The notes beneath the pieces were generated by a model, which made no database searches, was not told the origin of the DNA, and worked only from the letters and a program-made list of their open reading frames with translations. From Marmoricola sp. (GTDB lineage Bacteria > Actinomycetota > Actinomycetes > Propionibacteriales > Nocardioidaceae), in NCBI GenBank assembly GCA_030151765.1, contig JASLCW010000338.1, forward strand, positions 1 to 5,824: 5,824 nt of DNA. The letters run 5' to 3'. The position numbers and the translations under genes are program-made. Shown piece after piece: positions 3,001 to 5,824 of the stretch. Position 1 is the first letter of the stretch; every line of letters begins with the position of its first letter.

Positions 3001-5824
3001 GACCAGCCCTCGACCGGGAAGGAGCAGCTGTACTCCAGGTGAGTGTGACCGGAGAGGACCGCGTCGACGTTGTCGTTGAGGCCCTTGAGCTCCTGGGCGA
3101 AGGAACCATTGCCGAGCATGCTCGAGCAGTCCGTCGACGCCGCGCCCTCGTGGGTCAGCAGTACGACGATCTTGGCGCCGTCGGCCTTCAACTCGTCGGC
3201 GTAGTGGTTGATCGCCGCCAGCGTCTCCGCTTCGTCACCGACGTGGATGCCGTCGAGGTTCGCCGGGCTCTCCAGCGAGTTGAGGTCCGGGGTCACCGTG
3301 CCGACGAAGCCGATCTTGATCGTCTGACCGGAGTCGAGCTTGACCGGGATCTCCTTGGTCGGGGCAGCGATCGGGTCGCCTGCCTTGAGGGGACCGTTGC
3401 CGTCCGGGTCGGTCGAGTAGGTGACATTCGCGGCCAGATACGGAAGGCCGTCGGGGTCGGCGGCGCTGGCAGCGGCGCCGAACGGGTTGCTGTCGGCGTC
3501 GTACTTCTTCATCAGCCGGTTGACGAGGTCCTTCCAGCCGACATGGGCCGCACCGAGCGAGGCCTGACCGTCGAACTCGTGGTTGCCGACCGTCGACACG
3601 TCGAGACCGATCTTGCTGAGCGCGTCGAGCGAGGGCTTGTCGTGTGCGGTGAACGACTCGAAGGTCGAGGCACCGACGTTGTCACCACCCGAGGCGAAGA
3701 TCGTCTTGTCCGCGCCGTACTGGTCGCGCAGCTGATTGACCGCACCGCCGAGCGCAGCGGCGCCGCCGTCGGCGGAGTCGGCGATCAGACGGCCGTGGAA
3801 GTCGTTGACCCCCACGATCTGTACGTCGGTCACCTTCGCGGCATTGGCGTCGTCGAGTGCCGGGAGGTCCAGCCCGATGACCATCGGGTTGTGGTCGGAA
3901 CTGCGGAAGGGAGTCGCTCCGGCCAGGTCGGTCGCGTAGGACACGTCCGCCGGGATGCCATTGCCCTGAGTGGTGCCGTAGTAGAAGTTCGTCGCGTTGT
4001 CGTTGTAACGCCCGTAGTCGTACGCATCGGTCTCGTTGGCGTTGATCTCCCAGACGTCGGCCCCGGTGAAGGCGGACTGGAAGCCGGCCGAGATGAACTC
4101 GTGGTCGATCGAACCGACGGTGCCGTAGCCGACCTGGTCGGTGCCGGCCGTGGTGTCGGTGTTCGGGGTCGCGACCTTCACCGCACCCGAGGCGTCCGTA
4201 CCCACGTTGACGTTGGACGTGTAGTTGTAGGTGATGTCGTTGGGGTCGCTCGACTCGACCAGCGAGAAGTTCAGCGGACTCCGGCCATTGCCCGGGTCCG
4301 CCTGCGAGGCGGCCAGGATGGCGTTGATCGGGTCCTCCTTGGTGTAGGAGTTGAAGTCACCGAGGATGAGCACCTTGTCGGTGTGCCACTTCGCCGCGAA
4401 CTCGTTGGCGAAGCGAACCAGCTCCTGGCCCTGCTTCACGCGCGCCTGGTTGTAGGCGCCGACGAGCGGGTCGGACTTGTTGTCGCCGGTGATGGTGATC
4501 TTCGGGTCGTCGGAGGTGCTGGTGCCGCCCTTGGACTTGAAGTGGTTCACGATCACCGCGAAGCCGTCCGAGTTCGGGTGGCCGACCGGCTTGAAGAACT
4601 GCGCCAACGGCTCACGTGCGTTGTCGAAGGGCGAGGCACCGTTGTAGCTCCGCTGCGCGTTGTTGCCCGGGTTGTCGGGGCTCAGCGGGTTGGCCGGGAA
4701 GTCCAGGTCGGCATTGCCGACCGGGACGACCGTCTTCTTCTTGTAGATGAAGGCGGAGCGGATCACGTCCTGCATCGAGGCATAGGAGCAGCTCGAGTTG
4801 GCGACTGCGGCCGCGTTGCCGTCGATCGGCGTGACGCCGTCGCCGCGCAGGATCGAGCACAGGTGCACCATCGAGGTCGCGTCGGTCGCCTCCTCCGGCG
4901 ACTTCACATAGCCCCAGACATCCGAACCGGCAGCCTCGTTGAGCTTGTCGACGAGGTACTTGAGCGCCTCGTCACGGTTCGCGATCGGCGTGCCCTGCCC
5001 CTGGTCCTTGAGGTTCTTCAGGTCCGGCGACAGCGGGCTGTTGGTGATGCCCTGCTTGACCTTGTTGGAGTTCTGGATCTCCTCCAGGGAGATGATGTCG
5101 GCACCCGAGCCGTGGTTGACCGCGTTGGTGTCGATGCCGCCGAGGCCGTTGATCGCGGTGACGATCTTGGCGGTCTGACGGTTCAGGTCCTCCTGCCGAG
5201 CGGCTCCTCGCGGAGCATTCATCAATCCCGCCTTGTACGACGTCACCGCGCCCGACACCGGGTCCCAGCCATTGGCCTGGCCGAAGGGTGACACGCACTG
5301 GAAGGTCAGCGTCGGATTGGCCAGCCGGTCGTAGTCGTACTGGCAGCCCTTCGTCGTCGACGAGGTCGTACCGGCGGGCGAGTCGCCGATCGCCGGGTTG
5401 TCGGCACCGAAGGCCTTCCCGGTCTCGGTGAAGTAGTTCTCGACATTGAAGGTGGCCACTCGGATGTTCGAGGTGCCGGTCTTGTTGATGTTCGCCGGGC
5501 TCGGGGCCGTGTTGGCGGTCCGGGTGTTGTCGAAGGACACCACGTTGCGGCCAAGGTCCGGAGTGCCCTGGTCGGTGGCCGAACCGGGCTGGCCCAGTAC
5601 GGCCCGCTCGGGCTGGAGGTACCACTTGCCCGCACGCGAGGCGTTCGTCGAGGAGAGGTCCGGCCAGAAGCCGAGGATCAGCGCGTGGCCGTCGGCAGCA
5701 CCCACGTGGGCACCGACGCGGACCGAGTGGGTCGCGTCCATGTAGGGCAGCGGGATGGCGCTGTTGCCGCTCTTGCTCGGGTTGTAGTGCGTGCTCGCGG
5801 CCGTGAAGAAGACATTGGTGCCGG
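72..5824 (-). CDS. Secreted ExeM/NucH-type nuclease fused to 5'-nucleotidase with six Ig-like domains (5'-partial)
   Basis: Minus-strand gene ending at TAG (74-72), open through base 5824. The ATG at 5741 is not a credible start: 27 in-frame codons precede it (reading ...YNPSKSGNSAIPLPY-M), no Shine-Dalgarno-like sequence lies before it, and it falls inside a folded region. Domains in order: beta-rich N-terminal remainder, EEP nuclease (about 92-627), 5'-nucleotidase (about 637-1185), beta-sandwich (about 1218-1323), six Ig-like domains (1324-1889). Both catalytic modules keep their signature residues, so both are probably active. By family knowledge, ExeM/NucH proteins are extracellular DNases and UshA-type enzymes remove the 5'-phosphate from nucleotides; joining them suggests nucleic-acid scavenging for phosphate and nucleosides outside the cell. 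The only six cysteines fall in three close pairs, fitting an exported protein. Codon use is uniformly high-GC with no frameshift; codons TTA, CTA and TCA are absent between 1413 and 5288. Promoter and regulation cannot be seen; phosphate control is only a guess. Confidence 0.96.
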   Translation of the reverse strand, partial: GTNVFFTAASTHYNPSKSGNSAIPLPYMDATHSVRVGAHVGAADGHALILGFWPDLSSTNASRAGKWYLQPERAVLGQPGSATDQGTPDLGRNVVSFDNTRTANTAPSPANINKTGTSNIRVATFNVENYFTETGKAFGADNPAIGDSPAGTTSSTTKGCQYDYDRLANPTLTFQCVSPFGQANGWDPVSGAVTSYKAGLMNAPRGAARQEDLNRQTAKIVTAINGLGGIDTNAVNHGSGADIISLEEIQNSNKVKQGITNSPLSPDLKNLKDQGQGTPIANRDEALKYLVDKLNEAAGSDVWGYVKSPEEATDATSMVHLCSILRGDGVTPIDGNAAAVANSSCSYASMQDVIRSAFIYKKKTVVPVGNADLDFPANPLSPDNPGNNAQRSYNGASPFDNAREPLAQFFKPVGHPNSDGFAVIVNHFKSKGGTSTSDDPKITITGDNKSDPLVGAYNQARVKQGQELVRFANEFAAKWHTDKVLILGDFNSYTKEDPINAILAASQADPGNGRSPLNFSLVESSDPNDITYNYTSNVNVGTDASGAVKVATPNTDTTAGTDQVGYGTVGSIDHEFISAGFQSAFTGADVWEINANETDAYDYGRYNDNATNFYYGTTQGNGIPADVSYATDLAGATPFRSSDHNPMVIGLDLPALDDANAAKVTDVQIVGVNDFHGRLIADSADGGAAALGGAVNQLRDQYGADKTIFASGGDNVGASTFESFTAHDKPSLDALSKIGLDVSTVGNHEFDGQASLGAAHVGWKDLVNRLMKKYDADSNPFGAAASAADPDGLPYLAANVTYSTDPDGNGPLKAGDPIAAPTKEIPVKLDSGQTIKIGFVGTVTPDLNSLESPANLDGIHVGDEAETLAAINHYADELKADGAKIVVLLTHEGAASTDCSSMLGNGSFAQELKGLNDNVDAVLSGHTHLEYSCSFPVEGWSNRAITSRPVLQAGSYGVALDQLVYSFDSDGNPVEVTSNLVGVKGPVSTLFSAPEDPAVKSIVSDAVTASEVTGAQTLGKLGGPFDRARLSDGTENRGGESTLGNQIAEIQRWATSNADPDAHVSSANGPAQIAFMNPGGLRADMEGQNADGSGDLTYRTAADVQPFANELTNMSLTGAQIKKVLEEQWSRDNIDNAHANIPARPFLKLGISKGFKYTYHEIPDPVHSGATLGVVDQMWLNKKPIDLAKTYSVTVNSFLASGGDNFWELANGANQEDTEQTDLAAQVAFMKQYQADPLQVDLGQRAVRVTFPGNAPASYGAGDTVAFTLSSLQMTGPRDTQDTSLTIKDGDTVLAASVPVTSSNSTQPYDDRGNASVSVQLPAGVVGNQTLTVVGNQTGTVAAYIKLPGVKADSTLTADDQDATYGSAGSLVATVAGAADPGGTVTFSEGGVVLGDADVDADGKATLAFQEVTIGAGTHTIKASFGDSDALNDSSATFTLTVAKAATAVTAGDASGAAGDTVSLPVTVSSSATATPGGAVTVLDGSHEVGSGTLSGGIVTISVDTTGMAGGDHTLTVKYAGDDNFASSQKDITLTLTAPASSTTTAADQSATYGMAGSLTATVSSSGTVSGTVTFSEGGTELGTADVGAGGTATLSLAKITAGAGTHTIKAAYNGTADVLSSSTTFTLTVAKASTTVTAGDPTAPEGSPAPIEVTVSSAGGTPSGAVTVLEGSHQVGSGTLSDGIAPISIDTTGMAGGTHTLAVEYAGDDNFASSQKDITLTITVTKKPATVTAPNASVRYGQKLSLPLTVSGAAGTPTGTVEVFYGTKSLGTATLSSGKVVVTIGAKTLAPGARALSLKYGGDGTYAQVTGTATVTVTKATASISGRVLGGPVRVKKKGLKLRVVVAASGVTPTGQVSVVIGGKTRKATLVNGQATIKLPAFTKTGKVKVTVKYAGSTYVGSAKKVITLKVRAKK
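75..359 (-). repeat. Ig-like domain 6, highly basic C-terminal domain
   Basis: Residues about 1795-1889, the C-terminus of the protein. It keeps the Ig-like outline: PTGQVSVVIGGK (1827-1838), then VNGQATIKLPAF (1845-1856), and VTVKYAGSTYVGS (1864-1876). By hand count it contains 21 Lys/Arg and no Asp or Glu, with clusters VRVKKKGLKLR (1807-1817) and KVRAKK (1884-1889). Such a domain could hold the enzyme to polyanions, either its nucleic-acid substrate or teichoic-type wall polymers; that role is inferred. No LPxTG motif or hydrophobic tail follows. Confidence 0.8.
360..641 (-). repeat. Ig-like domain 5
   Basis: Residues about 1701-1794. Markers are SVRYGQKLSLPLTVSG (1711-1726), PTGTVEVFYGTKSLGTATLS (1731-1750), ALSLKYGGDGTYA (1769-1781) and TATVTVTKA (1786-1794). 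It has the same fold signature as domains 1-4 (YG...L, GTV.V, YGGD.TY, TVTK), but it is diverged and belongs to neither the A nor the B type. Its charge is reversed: about 9 Lys/Arg against 2 acidic residues. Confidence 0.8.
642..923 (-). repeat. Ig-like domain 4 (type B')
   Basis: Residues about 1607-1700. Markers are SGAVTVLEGSHQVGSGTLSD (1637-1656), IDTTGMAGGTHTLAVEYAGD (1663-1682) and NFASSQKDITLTIT (1684-1697). It is the counterpart of domain 2 at +187 residues, and part of it is identical in DNA (see the 46-bp repeat). By hand count it is acidic, with 10 Asp/Glu against 2 Lys. Confidence 0.85.
664..709 (-). repeat. 46-bp perfect direct repeat, copy 1 (in Ig-like domain 4)
   Basis: Identical base for base to 1225-1270, an offset of exactly 561 bp (187 codons). 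On the minus strand it encodes the YAGDDNFASSQKDIT segment of domain 4. The match stops at 710, and the next 131 bases (710-840) match their counterparts with 25 mismatches by hand count, about 81% identity. Confidence 0.95.
924..1205 (-). repeat. Ig-like domain 3 (type A')
   Basis: Residues about 1513-1606. Markers are SATYGMAGSLTATV (1523-1536), SGTVTFSEGG (1543-1552), GAGTHTIKAAYNG (1576-1588) and TFTLTVAKA (1598-1606). It aligns with domain 1 at an offset of 188 residues at TVTFSEGG. It is Thr/Ser-rich and only weakly acidic (about 5 acidic against 3 Lys). The Asp-rich turn of domain 1 is replaced by GTADVGAGGT (1556-1565). Confidence 0.85.
1206..1490 (-). repeat. Ig-like domain 2 (type B)
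   Basis: Residues about 1418-1512. Markers are GAVTVLDGSHEVGSGTLSGG (1451-1470), VDTTGMAGGDHTLTVKYAGD (1476-1495) and NFASSQKDITLTLT (1497-1510). It is nearly a copy of domain 4, shifted by 187 residues, hence type B. By hand count it has 9 acidic and 2 Lys residues. The YAGDDNFASS motif is the common terminal strand and turn of this Ig-like family. Confidence 0.85.
1225..1270 (-). repeat. 46-bp perfect direct repeat, copy 2 (in Ig-like domain 2)
   Basis: Second copy of the 664-709 repeat, in the same orientation and reading frame, encoding the YAGDDNFASSQKDIT segment of domain 2. Because the offset is a multiple of three, recombination between the copies would remove or add 187 residues without breaking the frame. 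Confidence 0.95.
1491..1772 (-). repeat. Ig-like domain 1 (type A)
   Basis: Residues about 1324-1417, a Big_3-type bacterial Ig-like domain. Markers are DATYGSAGSLVATV (1335-1348), GGTVTFSEGG (1355-1364), AGTHTIKASFGDSD (1389-1402) and the closing FTLTVAKA (1411-1418). It closely matches domain 3 (shared TVTFSEGG, GAGTHTIKA and TFTLTVAKA), so I call it type A. It is the most acidic of the six, with 14 Asp/Glu against 4 Lys by hand count. It also holds an Asp-rich turn GDADVDADGK (1368-1377) that domain 3 lacks. Confidence 0.85.
1773..2090 (-). other. Beta-sandwich linker domain between nucleotidase and Ig-like stalk
   Basis: Residues about 1218-1323 run from RAVRVTFPG (1218-1226) through a strand-rich segment with YGAGDTVAFTLSSLQMTG (1232-1249), LTIKDGDTVLAASVPV (1258-1273) and ASVSVQLPAGVVGNQTLTVV (1288-1307), ending at KLPG (1319-1322). 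The strand/turn alternation and the closing NQTLTVVGNQTGT pattern suggest an immunoglobulin- or fibronectin-like sandwich, but it is longer than and different from the six domains that follow. It lacks their YAGD and TLTVAK signatures. I do not recognise a named family. Similar segments directly after the 5'-nucleotidase C-terminal domain are known in secreted actinobacterial nucleotidases, so a structural spacer role is plausible. Confidence 0.55.
2187..2789 (-). other. 5'-nucleotidase C-terminal (nucleotide-binding) domain
   Basis: Residues about 985-1185. Signature blocks: GGESTLGNQIAEI (1011-1023, the family's ESxLGNLIAD-like helix), AFMNPGGLRADM (1047-1058, with N1050, the GG pair and R1055), TAADVQPFANELTNMSLTG (1073-1091), a G-x-S-x-G-F segment ending at F1128, and VNSFLASGGDNF (1168-1179). 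In UshA the substrate base is stacked between two Phe and contacted by an Asp in an F-x-x-x-G-G-D motif. Here F1171 and D1177 fit that motif, F1128 is the probable partner Phe and R1055 a probable phosphate-contacting Arg. The UshA mapping is by motif recall, not alignment. An intact base-binding pocket supports real nucleotidase activity. In this family the domain rotates against the metallophosphatase half during catalysis. Confidence 0.92.
2907..3833 (-). other. 5'-nucleotidase N-terminal domain (calcineurin-like metallophosphatase)
   Basis: Residues about 637-945. All five metallophosphoesterase blocks are present: VNDFHGRL (645-652, D647 and H649), GGDNVGAS (685-692, D687), TVGNHEFDG (717-725, N720 and H721), VLLTHEG (860-866, H864) and LSGHTHLEY (896-904, H899 and H901). 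These give the usual ligands for a two-metal centre plus the catalytic His of the GNHE motif. NDxHG with GNHEFD is typical of the UshA/CD73 5'-nucleotidase and 2',3'-cyclic-nucleotide phosphodiesterase group, not of Ser/Thr phosphatases. Expected role: hydrolysis of 5'-nucleotides, and perhaps cyclic or 3'-nucleotides, released by the preceding nuclease. Only about ten residues separate it from the last EEP motif strand, so the two enzymes are packed closely. C872 and C906 flank the GHTH block and could form a disulfide. Confidence 0.94.
3861..5468 (-). other. EEP-family extracellular nuclease domain (ExeM/NucH type)
   Basis: Residues about 92-627. The motifs of the Mg2+-dependent endonuclease/exonuclease/phosphatase fold occur in the expected order: VATFNVENYF (95-104, with N99), ADIISLEEIQNS (214-225, metal-binding Glu at 220 or 221), RSAFIYK (328-334), REPLAQFFKPVG (376-387), VNHFKSKGG (398-406, H400), LILGDFNSY (458-466, D462 and N464), SIDHEFIS (544-551), WEINANE (564-570) and SSDHNPMVIG (614-623, D616 and H617). 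The SAFIYK, PLAQ.F.P, HFKSKG and WxINAxE elements mark the ExeM/NucH branch rather than generic EEP phosphatases. By family knowledge it hydrolyses phosphodiester bonds in extracellular DNA; RNA cleavage cannot be excluded. Two insertions are notable: one with C295/C318 before SAFIYK, and a Gly/Thr/Asp-rich one at about 507-543 before SIDH. Confidence 0.93.
5469..5824 (-). other. N-terminal beta-rich region preceding the nuclease domain (partial)
   Basis: This covers 27 codons before the numbering Met plus residues 1-91. It includes the strand-like run SVRVGAHVGAADGHALILGF (6-25), then KWYLQPERAVLG (39-50), and a linker VVSFDNTRTANTAP (67-80) leading into the nuclease. In ExeM/NucH proteins the EEP domain is normally preceded by a lamin-tail domain and an OB-fold-like (YhcR-type) domain, then a short linker with a conserved N-T-R. 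The residues here look like the end of that section. I assign it by position and by the N-T-R linker, not by a clear domain signature. The preceding domains and signal peptide would lie beyond base 5824. Confidence 0.5.

Noticed and set aside
1566..5291. A 1241-codon plus-strand open reading frame opposite the enzyme gene
   Set aside because: Its codons are in register with the minus-strand codons, so its stops arise only opposite TTA, CTA or TCA, which high-GC genes avoid. The terminating stop at 5289-5291 is simply the TCA codon of residue 151. The translation is monotonous (Val/Arg/Gly/Asp/Leu-rich) with no recognisable domain, while the minus strand carries unmistakable catalytic motifs.
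4972..5625. A 217-codon minus-strand open frame overlapping the nuclease region
   Set aside because: It lies in another frame of the same strand, and its Arg/Pro/Gly-rich translation is typical of frame-shifted high-GC coding DNA. The main frame carries the conserved EEP motifs without interruption, so no frameshift needs to be invoked.
5739..5741. ATG at 5741 as the start codon of the large gene
   Set aside because: The frame remains open for 27 codons to the window edge with protein-like sequence, no ribosome binding site precedes the ATG, and no signal peptide follows it although the protein is clearly of a secreted type.

Overview
The window is filled by one very large gene on the minus strand. 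Its stop codon is at 72-74 and its reading frame is still open at base 5824, so the 5' end (signal peptide, true start, RBS and promoter) lies outside the window. At least 1916 codons are visible. I number residues from the internal Met whose codon is 5741-5739; 27 more complete in-frame codons precede it. The high G+C content, near-exclusive G/C third positions, the Ig-like domain style and a terminator hairpin without a U-tract suggest a Gram-positive actinobacterium (Nocardioides/Propionibacteriales-like). That placement is an inference from style, not from a marker gene.

The product is a secreted modular enzyme. In N-to-C order it carries: (1) the tail of an N-terminal beta-rich region (to about residue 85); (2) an ExeM/NucH-type endonuclease/exonuclease/phosphatase (EEP) nuclease domain (about 92-627); (3) a UshA/CD73-type 5'-nucleotidase, made of a calcineurin-like metallophosphatase half (about 637-945) and a nucleotide-binding C-terminal half (about 985-1185); (4) a beta-sandwich linker (about 1218-1323); and (5) six tandem Ig-like domains of about 94 residues each (1324-1889). 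The likely job is to cut extracellular DNA or RNA with the first enzyme and dephosphorylate the released nucleotides with the second, so that one polypeptide delivers nucleosides and phosphate.

The Ig-like stalk is the most unusual part. Domains 1-4 form an A-B-A'-B' array from duplication of a two-domain unit (period about 561 bp, including a 46-bp perfect direct repeat). Net charge swings from strongly negative in domains 1-4 to strongly positive in domains 5-6; the last domain has 21 Lys/Arg and no Asp/Glu. No sortase motif or C-terminal membrane segment is present.

Bases 1-71 are non-coding and hold a perfect 15-bp inverted repeat, the probable terminator. No RNA gene, mobile element, CRISPR array or second protein gene is supported. 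I did not find a multi-gene or clearly undescribed system; the points of interest lie in the architecture of this single protein.
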